Below are positions 34,611 through 43,636 of a stretch of DNA of 64,000 nucleotides, in pieces. A model generated the notes under the pieces. That model had not been told where the DNA came from and did not search any database. It saw only the letters and a list, made by a program, of their open reading frames with translations. The position numbers and the translations under genes were made by a program. How positions within the stretch are numbered: the first letter of the stretch is position 1; each line of letters begins with the position of its first letter. Origin of the DNA: Bacteroidales bacterium (GTDB taxonomy: Bacteria; Bacteroidota; Bacteroidia; Bacteroidales; Bacteroidaceae); contig SUXQ01000014.1 of NCBI GenBank assembly GCA_015060905.1, forward strand, positions 1 to 64,000. The letters are read 5' to 3'.

Positions 34611-36821
34611 ATGAAAAATAGAGTATTAAGGGACCTTGCATTTGGATTATTTGCGTTTATTACTTTTATTTTGATGATTGCCACCATTGTGGAAAAAATA
34701 AAAGGGAGCAATTTTGTTCAAGAATATATCTATGGCTCGCCGTGGATGGTTGTTCTTTGGGGTATTGCGGCGCATTTTGCACTGTTTTTCATTATTAAGC
34801 AAAAGTTATACAAACGATTGGCGACATTTGGAATTCATGTATCGTTTCTCATCATTATGGCAGGTGCTTTTATAACTTATAAATACGGTGCTCAGGGGCG
34901 TGTGCATCTGCGCGCAGATGATGCTCCTATAAACAAATTTCTTCTTGCTGATGATGGCGAGGAATATTTCCCCTTTTCGTTGAAACTCAAAAATTTCGAC
35001 CTGCAATATTATAATGGCACGTTTGCGCCCATGGACTATGTGAGTCATATTGTTATTTTCGACAATGATACTACGTACGAAGGGGCTGTCTCCATGAATA
35101 ATATATTCAAATATCGTGGTTACCGTTTCTATCAATCGGGTTACGACAAAGATGGCAAGGGCGCCACTCTTTCTGTCGCGCACGATCCCTATGGTATTGC
35201 AATCACCTATACAGGGTATTTCTGTCTGTTTATTTCGATGTTGGCTTTTTTCTTGCAGCGAGTCTCTATTTTCAAAAAGTTGTTGCGCCACTCGGCTGTA
35301 CAAAAGGGTGTACTTTGTATTGTGGCAACAGCGTCGGCTCTATTCGCATCTGCTACGCCTCGGACTCTGCCGCAGAGTGTGGCCGAAAGATTTTGTGACT
35401 TGCGCATATATTACAACGAGCGCGTCTGCCCGCTGCAAACATTGGCAATAGATTTTACTACAAAAGTATATGGAAAGGCATCCTACAATGGCCTTTCGGC
35501 CGAACAGGTGCTGACAGGCTGGTTCTTTTTTTATGATGATTGGAAAAACGAGCCTATAATAAAAATCAAAGGCGAGCAGATGCGTCGTATATTGGGGATG
35601 GAAGGCTCGTGTGCAAGGCTCACGGATTTTATCGACCATAATGGATATAAACTCGAAACGACATTATCATCTGTCAATGCTGCCTTGCGTCGTGACGCCG
35701 AGAGTGCCAATGAAAAATTCAATCTAATCAGTATGTTGTGTACGGGCAGTCTGTTAAAAATTTACCCATTGGCAGATGTTGAACATGGCGATATTAGATG
35801 GTACTCATTTTCGGATAAATTGCCACACAACGTCCCATATGAACAGTGGCTTTTCATAAGCAACAGCATGAACCTTGTTGCCGAGCAGATTGCAAAAAAA
35901 GATTGGGCTCGGGTCGGCCGGTTGCTCGACAAAATAGATAAATATCAACAGCGTGAGGCTGCCGGCTTTGTTCTCGGCGAGGCTCTTTTCAAAGCCGAAA
36001 AAATATATAATGCAACAAATTACAACCGTCTTTTGGCAATATTGTGTGTGACAATAGGCCTGATGTGTTCTCTGTTTAATAGTAGAAAAAACAGGCACCG
36101 CAGGGTGTTTCAAAAAGTTCTGCAAACAGGATTGTTTTTCGTGGGTGTGTATATTGTGACGCGCATCGTGTTACGAGGAGTCATAGGTGGCTATCTGCCA
36201 CTATCCAATGGATTCGAGACAATGCAATTTATGGCCTTGTGCTGCATTATTCTAACATTATTATCCGGTAAATATTTTAGCTTGTCTCTGCCTTTCGGAT
36301 ATTTGCTCTGCGGCCTGACAATGTTGGTGGCTGTTATGGGAGAATCGACGCCCAAAATAACACATCTTATGCCGGTGCTGCAATCGCCTTTGTTAAGCAT
36401 ACACGTTGTTGTAATAATGTTGGCTTATACTTTTTTTGCTTTTATGATGCTTAATGGACTGAAGGCGTTGATAATGTACTTGAAAAACAGCAAAAAGTAT
36501 AATGATGAGATAGAGAATCTTACGGTTGCTAACCGCATAATGTTATATCCTGCACTCTTCTTGCTTACAATCGGCATTTTTGTGGGTGCTGTCTGGGCAA
36601 ATGTTTCATGGGGCCGTTATTGGGGGTGGGACCCAAAAGAGGTGTGGGCGTTAGTTACTATGTTGGTCTATTCGGCAGCTTTACACTCCCAATCGCTTCG
36701 GTGGCTGAAAAGTCCGCTCGTATTTAATAGCTACTGTGTGGTGGCTTTTGTTACGGTCATAATAACATATTTTGGCGTAAATTTAATTCTTGGCGGCATG
36801 CACGGATATGCTAAAGTGTAA
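34611..36821 (+). CDS. Cytochrome c biogenesis protein, ResB-CcsA fusion (system II)
   Basis: 736 residues. The N-terminal part (1-320) is ResB/Ccs1-like: helices at about 10-27, 42-60 and 67-86, a large periplasmic region, and one more helix near 197-217. The C-terminal part (about 465-736) is CcsA with many helices and the tryptophan-rich heme motif WGRYWGWDPKEVWALV. System II synthetases export heme and join it to CxxCH sites. Placed just after a gene with two such sites, it is probably its dedicated maturation factor. His residues flanking the WWD loop (VVIMLAYTFF neighbourhood and LHSQSLR) fit the external heme ligands. Confidence 0.88.
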   Translation: MKNRVLRDLAFGLFAFITFILMIATIVEKIKGSNFVQEYIYGSPWMVVLWGIAAHFALFFIIKQKLYKRLATFGIHVSFLIIMAGAFITYKYGAQGRVHLRADDAPINKFLLADDGEEYFPFSLKLKNFDLQYYNGTFAPMDYVSHIVIFDNDTTYEGAVSMNNIFKYRGYRFYQSGYDKDGKGATLSVAHDPYGIAITYTGYFCLFISMLAFFLQRVSIFKKLLRHSAVQKGVLCIVATASALFASATPRTLPQSVAERFCDLRIYYNERVCPLQTLAIDFTTKVYGKASYNGLSAEQVLTGWFFFYDDWKNEPIIKIKGEQMRRILGMEGSCARLTDFIDHNGYKLETTLSSVNAALRRDAESANEKFNLISMLCTGSLLKIYPLADVEHGDIRWYSFSDKLPHNVPYEQWLFISNSMNLVAEQIAKKDWARVGRLLDKIDKYQQREAAGFVLGEALFKAEKIYNATNYNRLLAILCVTIGLMCSLFNSRKNRHRRVFQKVLQTGLFFVGVYIVTRIVLRGVIGGYLPLSNGFETMQFMALCCIILTLLSGKYFSLSLPFGYLLCGLTMLVAVMGESTPKITHLMPVLQSPLLSIHVVVIMLAYTFFAFMMLNGLKALIMYLKNSKKYNDEIENLTVANRIMLYPALFLLTIGIFVGAVWANVSWGRYWGWDPKEVWALVTMLVYSAALHSQSLRWLKSPLVFNSYCVVAFVTVIITYFGVNLILGGMHGYAKV

Positions 36822-36941
36822 AAATCTTTTCCATTAATAGTGGCTTTCTGAAAAAAGACGTTCCCTTTGCGTGTCTATATTTAAGGAGGATGGCTTTTCA
36901 TAAAAAAAAGAGTATTTTGTTCTTTCAATAAAATTTATTTG

Positions 36942-36949
36942 TACTTTTG
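36942..36949 (+). promoter_or_regulatory. Promoter -7 element (TACTTTTG) of DAHP synthase copy 1
   Basis: TACTTTTG lies 41 bases before ATG 36990, with TTTG at 36916-36919 upstream. The whole region from 36901 is repeated in front of copy 2. Confidence 0.65.
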
Positions 36950-36989
36950 CGCCGACTAAAGAGTAAAACAAAAAAAATACGAAAGACGT

Positions 36990-38006
36990 ATGATAGCTGT
37001 ATTAAAAAATGGAGTAACAAAGGCGCAACGAGAAAAACTTATTCAATGGATCGAAGCGCAAAATGTGAGAGTTCATGTATCCGAAGGTGAATTTCAGACA
37101 GTCCTCGGACTCATCGGTGATACGAGTCGAATAGACGTAGGTCTTCTCGCGAGTCTTGAGTTTATAGAAAAGATCAGTCGCGTAAGCGAGCCTTTTAAAA
37201 GCGCGAGCCGCCGTTTCCATCCTGACGATACAATCGTCGAAGTAGGCGAGGGCGAAAATAAGGTCAAGATAGGTGGTGGCAATTTCTGTATTATTGCCGG
37301 TCCTTGCTCCGTAGAATCCGAGGAGCAGATAATTGAAGTGGCAAAGGCCGTAAAAGCTGCCGGTGCCAAAATGCTTCGTGGCGGAGCCTTTAAGCCCCGT
37401 ACCTCTCCCTATGACTTTCAAGGACTCCGCGGCGAGGGACTCAACCTCTTGCTGAAGGCACGCAAAGAGACAGGCCTCCCCATTGTTACCGAAATAATGA
37501 ATGCAGCCCATTTGGATATGTTCGCCGACGTTGATATAATTCAGGTTGGTGCCCGCAATATGCAAAATTTCGAGCTTCTCAAAGAGCTTGGTCGCTCGAA
37601 GAAGCCCATCCTTCTTAAGCGCGGTCTTGCCGCCACCCTCAAAGAGTTTTTGATGAGTGCCGAGTATATTCTTGCCGAGGGTAACGAAAATGTGATGTTG
37701 TGCGAGCGTGGCATCCGCAGTTTCGACACCTACACTCGCAACGTGCTCGACCTTGCCTCTATTCCCATGCTTCACGAACTATCTCACCTTCCGGTAGTTG
37801 TAGACCCCAGCCATGCGACAGGCGTTGCCCGCCTTGTAAAGCCTATGGCTTGCGCCGCCACCGTTTCGGGTGCCGATGCTCTTATCATCGAGGTACACAA
37901 TAATCCCCCCTGCGCTTTGTGCGACGGTGCCCAATCTTTGACCCCCGCTCAGTTTACCGAGGTTGCCGCCGATGTTAAGGCTATGCGTGAGTTTATTACA
38001 AAGTAG
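36990..38006 (+). CDS. aroF: 3-deoxy-7-phosphoheptulonate (DAHP) synthase, copy 1
   Basis: 338 residues of the type I-beta group: an N-terminal ferredoxin-like regulatory domain (about 1-65) and a TIM barrel with IAGPCSVESEEQI, RGGAFKPRTSPYDFQGL, VGARNMQNFELLKE, KPILLKRGLAAT and VVVDPSHATG. It condenses phosphoenolpyruvate and erythrose 4-phosphate, the first step of the shikimate pathway. This copy has its own promoter and is followed by a tyrA relic and a terminator, so it is transcribed alone. It differs from copy 2 at 12 residues: 15, 19, 29, 31, 38, 39, 50, 58, 61, 62, 101 and 152. Ten of these are in the regulatory domain. Confidence 0.95.
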   Translation: MIAVLKNGVTKAQREKLIQWIEAQNVRVHVSEGEFQTVLGLIGDTSRIDVGLLASLEFIEKISRVSEPFKSASRRFHPDDTIVEVGEGENKVKIGGGNFCIIAGPCSVESEEQIIEVAKAVKAAGAKMLRGGAFKPRTSPYDFQGLRGEGLNLLLKARKETGLPIVTEIMNAAHLDMFADVDIIQVGARNMQNFELLKELGRSKKPILLKRGLAATLKEFLMSAEYILAEGNENVMLCERGIRSFDTYTRNVLDLASIPMLHELSHLPVVVDPSHATGVARLVKPMACAATVSGADALIIEVHNNPPCALCDGAQSLTPAQFTEVAADVKAMREFITK

Positions 38007-38010
38007 AGCT

Positions 38011-38043
38011 ATGAAAATAGGAGTGGTAGGCTCTATAGTATAA
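38011..38043 (+). pseudogene. Truncated tyrA relic behind DAHP synthase copy 1
   Basis: ATG at 38011 and the next 19 bases are identical to the start of tyrA at 39294. The frame then leaves the homology after 38032 and stops at 38041-38043 (MKIGVVGSIV). It marks the right edge of the duplicated block. Confidence 0.9.
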
Positions 38044-38088
38044 TCAATCAATGGATGTTTAAAAAGGCTCGGTAAGCATTGGGCACAA

Positions 38089-38137
38089 GAATAACGGCAG
38101 GCTTCAACTTAATAAAGCCTGCCGTTATTCTATTTTG
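38089..38137 (+). terminator. Terminator between the two DAHP synthase copies
   Basis: GAATAACGGCAGGCTT (38089-38104) and AAGCCTGCCGTTATTC (38115-38130) form a perfect 16-bp stem, followed by TATTTTG. Confidence 0.85.
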
Positions 38138-38222
38138 TGTAAATGAATATTATTGACAAAGAATTTTGTATATATAGGCCTTAAAAAAAAGAATATTTTG
38201 TATTCTCAATAAAATTTATTTG

Positions 38223-38230
38223 TACATTTG
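38223..38230 (+). promoter_or_regulatory. Promoter -7 element (TACATTTG) of the aromatic operon
   Basis: TACATTTG lies 42 bases before ATG 38273. It corresponds to TACTTTTG in copy 1, with TTTG at 38197-38200 at the same spacing (22 bases). Confidence 0.65.
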
Positions 38231-38272
38231 CCATCGACTAAAGAGTAAACAAAATAAAAATACGAAAGACGT

Positions 38273-39289
38273 ATGATAGCTGTATTAAAAAATGGAGTAA
38301 CAAAGGCGCAACGAGATAAATTAATTGAATGGATCGAAGCGCAAAATGTGAGAGTTCAAGTTACCGAAGGTGAGTTCCAGACAATTGTCGGACTCATCGG
38401 TGATACAAGTAGAATAGACATAGGCCTTCTCGCGAGTCTCGAAATAATCGAAAGGGTCAGTCGCGTAAGCGAGCCTTTTAAAAGCGCGAGCCGCCGTTTC
38501 CATCCTGACGATACAATCGTCGAAGTAGGTGAGGGCGAAAATAAGGTCAAGATAGGTGGCGGCAATTTCTGTATGATTGCCGGTCCCTGCTCCGTAGAAT
38601 CCGAGGAGCAGATAATTGAAGTGGCAAAGGCCGTAAAAGCTGCCGGTGCCAAGATGCTTCGTGGCGGAGCCTTTAAGCCCCGCACCTCTCCCTATGACTT
38701 TCAAGGACTCCGCGGCGAGGGCCTCGACCTTTTGCTCAAAGCCCGTAAAGAGACAGGACTTCCCATCGTTACCGAAATAATGAATGCAGCCCATTTGGAT
38801 ATGTTCGCCGACGTTGATATAATTCAGGTTGGTGCCCGCAATATGCAAAATTTCGAGCTTCTCAAAGAGCTTGGTCGCTCGAAGAAGCCCATCCTTCTTA
38901 AGCGCGGTCTTGCCGCCACCCTCAAAGAGTTTTTGATGAGTGCCGAGTATATTCTTGCCGAGGGTAACGAAAATGTGATGTTGTGCGAGCGTGGCATCCG
39001 CAGTTTCGACACCTACACTCGCAACGTGCTCGACCTTGCCTCTATTCCCATGCTTCACGAACTATCTCACCTTCCGGTAGTTGTAGACCCCAGCCATGCG
39101 ACAGGCGTTGCCCGCCTTGTAAAGCCTATGGCTTGCGCCGCCACCGTTTCGGGTGCCGATGCTCTTATCATCGAGGTACACAATAATCCCCCCTGCGCTT
39201 TGTGCGACGGTGCCCAATCTTTGACCCCCGCTCAGTTTACCGAGGTTGCCGCCGATGTTAAGGCTATGCGTGAGTTTATTACAAAGTAG
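38273..39289 (+). CDS. aroF: 3-deoxy-7-phosphoheptulonate (DAHP) synthase, copy 2
   Basis: 338 residues with the same domain order as copy 1: regulatory domain (1-65) and catalytic TIM barrel. All catalytic motifs are kept, including GPCSVES, KPRTSPYDF and DPSHATG, so both copies should be active. The last 174 codons are identical in DNA to copy 1. This copy leads the operon: tyrA begins 4 bases after its stop, followed by aroB, aroA, pheA and aroQ. Since the substitutions cluster in the N-terminal regulatory domain, the two isozymes may respond to different end products; this is inference. Confidence 0.95.
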   Translation: MIAVLKNGVTKAQRDKLIEWIEAQNVRVQVTEGEFQTIVGLIGDTSRIDIGLLASLEIIERVSRVSEPFKSASRRFHPDDTIVEVGEGENKVKIGGGNFCMIAGPCSVESEEQIIEVAKAVKAAGAKMLRGGAFKPRTSPYDFQGLRGEGLDLLLKARKETGLPIVTEIMNAAHLDMFADVDIIQVGARNMQNFELLKELGRSKKPILLKRGLAATLKEFLMSAEYILAEGNENVMLCERGIRSFDTYTRNVLDLASIPMLHELSHLPVVVDPSHATGVARLVKPMACAATVSGADALIIEVHNNPPCALCDGAQSLTPAQFTEVAADVKAMREFITK

Positions 39290-39293
39290 GGCT

Positions 39294-40124
39294 ATGAAAA
39301 TAGGAGTGGTAGGCTTAGGCCTTATGGGCGGCTCGGCAGCTATGGCCTATAAGGCTGCCGGACACATTGTGTACGGCTTAGATACAGATTCTACAATTTT
39401 GGGATACGCCAAGCTCAGTGGTGTTATTGACGACGTGCTTTATCCCGAACGTTACCCCGATTGTGACCTTATAATTCTTGCGGCAACGCCTAAGGCTATG
39501 GTTGGCTATCTTGCCGAAAATGCGTCCAAGATTCCTTCATCGGTTCTTGTGATGGATTTTTGCGGCGTGAAAAAGGATATTTGTCGCGCCGGCTTTGAGG
39601 CTGCTGCGCGTTACGGCTTTACATACGTCGGCGGGCATCCTATGGCAGGCTTGCAATATTCGGGCTTTAAGCATGCACGTGCGTCGCTTTTCAAGGGTGC
39701 GTCTATGATAATAGTCCCGCCGGTGTACGATGACATGGCGTTGCTCGAGAGGGTGAAAGAATCGCTTGTCCCCCTTGATTTTAAACAGTTGGTTGTGACG
39801 ACAGCCGATAATCACGATGCGATGATTGCTTATACTTCGCAGTTGTGTCACGTGGTTTCCAGCGCTTTTGTGAAGAGTCCTACGGCGCAGAAACATCATG
39901 GTTACAGTGCCGGCAGTTTCCGCGACCTTACAAGAGTGGCTCGTCTGAACGAGAGTATGTGGACCGAGCTTTTCCTTGACAATAAAGAGCCGTTGCTTGA
40001 CGAACTTGATCGAATAATTAACTCTTTGCAGCAGTATCGCGATGCAATAGACAGGGACGATGCGCAAGCATTGTGTAATCTGCTTCGTGAGGGACGTATT
40101 GCAAAAGAACAATCCGAAGGATGA
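39294..40124 (+). CDS. tyrA: Prephenate dehydrogenase
   Basis: 276 residues from ATG 39294. The NAD-binding GVVGLGLMGGS motif is at 4-14. The catalytic region has DFCGVKKDI, VGGHPMAGLQYSGF and the His-bearing TADNHDAMIAYTSQLCHVVS. The GxGxxG fold followed by an all-helical dimer domain is typical. It oxidises prephenate to hydroxyphenylpyruvate for tyrosine. No chorismate mutase or ACT domain is fused; chorismate mutase is in the pheA product of the same operon. The stop overlaps the aroB start by 4 bases. Confidence 0.93.
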   Translation: MKIGVVGLGLMGGSAAMAYKAAGHIVYGLDTDSTILGYAKLSGVIDDVLYPERYPDCDLIILAATPKAMVGYLAENASKIPSSVLVMDFCGVKKDICRAGFEAAARYGFTYVGGHPMAGLQYSGFKHARASLFKGASMIIVPPVYDDMALLERVKESLVPLDFKQLVVTTADNHDAMIAYTSQLCHVVSSAFVKSPTAQKHHGYSAGSFRDLTRVARLNESMWTELFLDNKEPLLDELDRIINSLQQYRDAIDRDDAQALCNLLREGRIAKEQSEG

Positions 40125-41179
40125 CAGAATTATCTTCTTATAAAAAAATACACGTGGATGCTTCGCGCAGCTACGATATTATAATAGGTGACGGAGTGCT
40201 TGCTCATTTGGGCGGGTATGTCCGCAGTCTGTTGGGCGAGTGTCGCCTTGCACTGCTCACAGACAGTAACGTCGATGCTCTTCATGGCGATAAGATAGTT
40301 TCGCTGCTGACGGCGGCCGGTTACGATGTTTGCAAATATGTGATTCCTGCCGGTGAAGAGTCAAAATGTGCCGAGAATATGCTTGCTTTTCTCGACTTTA
40401 TGGCTCGCAACAGACTTACCCGCAGCGATGCACTCATTGCTTTTGGCGGTGGGGTGGTGGGCGACCTTGGCGGTCTTTCCGCTTCGCTCTATTTGCGCGG
40501 AATTGCCTATATACAGGTGCCGACAACTTTGCTCGCGGCGGTGGATAGCTCTGTCGGCGGAAAGACAGCGATAGATATTCCCGCAGGAAAAAATCTTGTG
40601 GGTGCATTCTATCAGCCGCATCTTGTCTGCTGCGATACGACGCTCATGGATACACTGCCGACGGATATTTACCGTGACGGTTGTGCCGAGGTTATAAAAT
40701 ATGGCGCGATACTCGACGCTGCTCTTTACGAAAAGTTGCAGACGCCGCCTTTTGACAGAATAGATGTTGTTGCGCGTTGCGTAGAGATTAAGCGTGACGT
40801 GGTGCAAGAGGATGAGTTTGACAATGGCAAGCGTGGGCTGCTTAATTTCGGGCACACGTTCGGTCACGCAATAGAGAAGTTAAGCAATTTTACCGTTTCT
40901 CACGGAGCGGCGGTGGCAAAAGGCATGATGATTGCCGCTGAATTTGCCCCTCTCTGTGGCCTTGCAGACGTCGGGAAAGAGCTTGAGGCTCTGCTCGAAC
41001 GCTATAATTTTAATCTCGAGTGCCCATACACTGCCGAGCAACTTTACGACGTGATTCTTTCCGACAAAAAGCGTCGCGGAGGCAATCTTACATTAGTTCT
41101 TCCGCGTGCAATAGGGAACTGCGAACTTGTTACAATGCCTGTCGAAGAGGTACTTGTGAAACTGAAACAGATATTGTAG
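40121..41179 (+). CDS. aroB: 3-dehydroquinate synthase
   Basis: 352 residues. AroB turns DAHP into 3-dehydroquinate using NAD and a divalent metal. Motifs: PAGEESKCAENM, ALIAFGGGVVGDLGGLSASLYLRGI, VPTTLLAAVDSSVGGKTAIDIPAGKNLVGAFYQP split by short loops, GCAEVIKYG, NFGHTFGHAIEKL (metal-ligand His) and SHGAAVAKGM. Length is standard. It overlaps tyrA by 4 bases and is followed by aroA 4 bases after its stop. Confidence 0.96.
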   Translation: MTELSSYKKIHVDASRSYDIIIGDGVLAHLGGYVRSLLGECRLALLTDSNVDALHGDKIVSLLTAAGYDVCKYVIPAGEESKCAENMLAFLDFMARNRLTRSDALIAFGGGVVGDLGGLSASLYLRGIAYIQVPTTLLAAVDSSVGGKTAIDIPAGKNLVGAFYQPHLVCCDTTLMDTLPTDIYRDGCAEVIKYGAILDAALYEKLQTPPFDRIDVVARCVEIKRDVVQEDEFDNGKRGLLNFGHTFGHAIEKLSNFTVSHGAAVAKGMMIAAEFAPLCGLADVGKELEALLERYNFNLECPYTAEQLYDVILSDKKRRGGNLTLVLPRAIGNCELVTMPVEEVLVKLKQIL

Positions 41180-41183
41180 TCAT

Positions 41184-42455
41184 ATGGATAAAAAAGTTTC
41201 CGGAATATTGACAGGGTCAGTAACTCCTCCCCCATCAAAATCTCAGGCGCACAGACTGCTTATATGTGCGGCTCTTGGTGCGTCGCGCTCAACGGTTGCG
41301 TGCGACTCCCTCAACGACGACCTGCGTGCTACGATGGACTCTTTGAATGCTCTCGGCGCGTCAATAGTGTATGCCGATGGCGCGTTTGATGTTACCCCCG
41401 TCGCGTGTCGCAAGGGTGGTACGCTACCCTGTGGCGAGAGTGGCTCGACGTTGCGCTTCCTGCTGCCGATAGCATCGGCGTTGGGCGCCGATGCTACGCT
41501 TACGGGAAAGGGCAAGCTGCCGCAGCGTCCCATGCAGCCTTTGTGCGAGGCTCTTACGGCGCATGGCGTTGAAATTATAGAGCATTGTAGCGATGCTCAT
41601 CTTCCACTCACTTGCAAGGGGCAGCTTACGGGTGGCGATTATTCGCTTGCCGGCGATATTTCGTCACAATATTTCACAGGACTGCTTTTTGCTCTTCCTT
41701 TACTATCGTCGCCCAGCAATATTAATATCATAGGCGAACTTACAAGTGCGTCGTATGTGGGAATGACGCTCGACGCGCTGCGTCTTTCGGGTGTTGCGGT
41801 CGAGCAGCGTCAGGGTGGCTTTTATATTCCCGCTCCGCAGAAATATAATGTTCCCGCGAACCTGCGCGTCGAGGGCGATTGGTCGGCGGCAGCCTTTTGG
41901 TTGGTGGCGGGCGTTATTGGACGTAACCCTGTAACAGTGTGCGGAATGAACACCGACTCTCTGCAGGGCGACCGTCACATTGTAGAGCATCTTCGTCGCA
42001 TGGGCGCGGATATTCGCTTCGTGGGCGACGAAATTATAGCTTATCCCTCGCAACTGCATGGTGCCGAGCTTGATTGTGTCGATACTCCCGACCTTGTCCC
42101 CATCCTCTCGGTGGCGGCAGCGGCTGCGCAGGGAACGACGCTGTTTACTCACGTTGGGCGTCTGCGCTACAAAGAGAGTGACCGTCTGGCTGCCATGCAG
42201 ACACTGTTGCAAGCCTTCGGTGTTTCATCGGAAATTGGCGAGGATACATTTGCAGTTACGGGTGGCGAGGCTGTGGCTACAGAGCCTGTGAACAGTTTCG
42301 GCGACCACCGCATAGCAATGTCTGCGGCTGTGCTCTCCACAATCGCTCGTGGCGAAACTATTATAAAAGGAGCCGAGTGTGTCGCAAAATCCTATCCGCT
42401 TTTCTTTGAAGATTTTGTCTCTCTCGGTGGAAAAGCAGACAATATAACAAATTGA
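41184..42455 (+). CDS. aroA: 3-phosphoshikimate 1-carboxyvinyltransferase (EPSP synthase)
   Basis: 423 residues. It transfers the enolpyruvyl group of PEP to shikimate 3-phosphate. The N-terminal Lys motif appears as PPSKSQAHRLLICAAL (about 11-26), with GESGSTLRFLLPIA near 85, KLPQRPMQPLCEAL near 110, SQYFTGLLFALP near 155, and RYKESDRLAAM and FGDHRIAMSAAVL in the second half. The domain I/II halves are complete. It sits between aroB (4 bases) and pheA (32 bases) in the operon. Confidence 0.95.
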   Translation: MDKKVSGILTGSVTPPPSKSQAHRLLICAALGASRSTVACDSLNDDLRATMDSLNALGASIVYADGAFDVTPVACRKGGTLPCGESGSTLRFLLPIASALGADATLTGKGKLPQRPMQPLCEALTAHGVEIIEHCSDAHLPLTCKGQLTGGDYSLAGDISSQYFTGLLFALPLLSSPSNINIIGELTSASYVGMTLDALRLSGVAVEQRQGGFYIPAPQKYNVPANLRVEGDWSAAAFWLVAGVIGRNPVTVCGMNTDSLQGDRHIVEHLRRMGADIRFVGDEIIAYPSQLHGAELDCVDTPDLVPILSVAAAAAQGTTLFTHVGRLRYKESDRLAAMQTLLQAFGVSSEIGEDTFAVTGGEAVATEPVNSFGDHRIAMSAAVLSTIARGETIIKGAECVAKSYPLFFEDFVSLGGKADNITN

Positions 42456-42487
42456 CACTCCTTAACAGGAATTTAAATATAAATACT

Positions 42488-43630
42488 ATGAACTTAGATG
42501 AATTACGCAATAAGATAGATGGCATTGACAATGAAATTTGTCGCCTTTTTGCCGAAAGAATGCAGGTAGTGACAGATATTGCTCTTTATAAGAAAGAGAA
42601 TAATATGGTCGTTTACCACCCGTCGCGTGCCCGCGCAGTGTTGCAGAATATCTCCAAACAGTTGGGTCCCGAATTCGAGGGTTACGGCCGTTCACTCTAT
42701 CGCACTATTTTCGACCTAAGCGAGTCCTATCAGACAAAAATGCTCTCACAGGACGAAGATTATTTCAAGCAGATAATGGAAATGACCTCCAAGCCTCCCA
42801 TGCCCTTTCCCAAGCGTGCATCGGTGGCTTGTGCCGGATGCGAGGGCGCGTATGCACACATTGCGGCCGAACGTTTGTTCGACCTTCCCGAAGTTGTGTT
42901 TGTGAATGGATTCGAGAGTGTTTTTCGCGCAGTCGATACGGGTCTTTGCGAGTATGGAGTGTTGCCTATAGAAAATTCTCTTGCCGGCTCGGTAAATGCC
43001 ATCTACGACCTTTTGGGCGAGCACAATTTAAGCATCGTTCGCAGTGTGCGTCTAAAGGTGGACCACTCTCTGCTTGTTCAGCCCGGTGCGAAACTCGAAG
43101 ATATTCGCGAGATTTATTCTCATCAGCAGGCAATAAGCCAATGTTCCGATTTTCTTTCGACACTGAAGAATGTGCGCATAATCCCCGTGGAAAATACCGC
43201 CGAGGCTGCACGCATGGTTGCGCAGTCGGGCGACAAGACAAAAGCCTCACTTTCGTCGCGTCTCTGTGCCGAACTTTATCAGTTGCAGATACTGAAGAAT
43301 GCTGTGCAGAATCGCGATAATAACTACACACGTTTCATCTGCATCGCTAAAAAACCGCAAATATACTCCGGAGCCAACCGCACAAGCATCATGATGGTTA
43401 TTCCCAACCGCCCCGGGACGCTTTTCCGCATCCTTTCGCGTTTCAATGCAACGGGTGTGAATCTTGTGAAGCTCGAGAGCCGTCAGATTCCCGAACGCGA
43501 GTTTGAGTACCGTTTCTACTTTGACATTGAGGCCTCTGTGTTCAGCCCGGAATTTTTGTCTGTCATGTGCGAACTTAACAACTGCGGCGAGCAGTTTAAA
43601 TACTTCGGAACCTACGCTGAAATTATTTAA
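42488..43630 (+). CDS. pheA: Bifunctional chorismate mutase/prephenate dehydratase (P-protein)
   Basis: 380 residues from ATG 42488. The chorismate mutase domain (1-90) has LDELRNKIDGIDNEICRLFAERM and YHPSRARAVL. The dehydratase domain (about 112-285) has GCEGAYAHIAAERLF, YGVLPIENSLAGSVNAIYDLL, YSHQQAISQC and the RFICIAKK end of the catalytic unit. The ACT domain (about 297-375) has IMMVIPNRPGTLFRILSRFNATGVNLVKLESR, the phenylalanine-sensing region. It makes phenylpyruvate from chorismate, so feedback by phenylalanine is expected. An upstream start at 42452 is less likely. Confidence 0.94.
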   Translation: MNLDELRNKIDGIDNEICRLFAERMQVVTDIALYKKENNMVVYHPSRARAVLQNISKQLGPEFEGYGRSLYRTIFDLSESYQTKMLSQDEDYFKQIMEMTSKPPMPFPKRASVACAGCEGAYAHIAAERLFDLPEVVFVNGFESVFRAVDTGLCEYGVLPIENSLAGSVNAIYDLLGEHNLSIVRSVRLKVDHSLLVQPGAKLEDIREIYSHQQAISQCSDFLSTLKNVRIIPVENTAEAARMVAQSGDKTKASLSSRLCAELYQLQILKNAVQNRDNNYTRFICIAKKPQIYSGANRTSIMMVIPNRPGTLFRILSRFNATGVNLVKLESRQIPEREFEYRFYFDIEASVFSPEFLSVMCELNNCGEQFKYFGTYAEII

Positions 43631-43636
43631 AAGACT

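Larger units (their letters stand above)
36901..38032 (+). repeat. Tandem duplication, copy 1 (second copy 38182-39315)
   Basis: The block from about 36901 to 38032 recurs at about 38182-39315. It covers the promoter, the complete DAHP synthase gene and the first 22 bases of tyrA. The stretch 37485-38006 (522 bases) is identical to its copy; the 5' part is diverged. Confidence 0.95.

Noticed and set aside
38321-39058. Long minus-strand frames inside both DAHP synthase copies and pckA
   Set aside because: They are shadows created by codon bias on the opposite strand; the plus-strand genes have complete family motifs.
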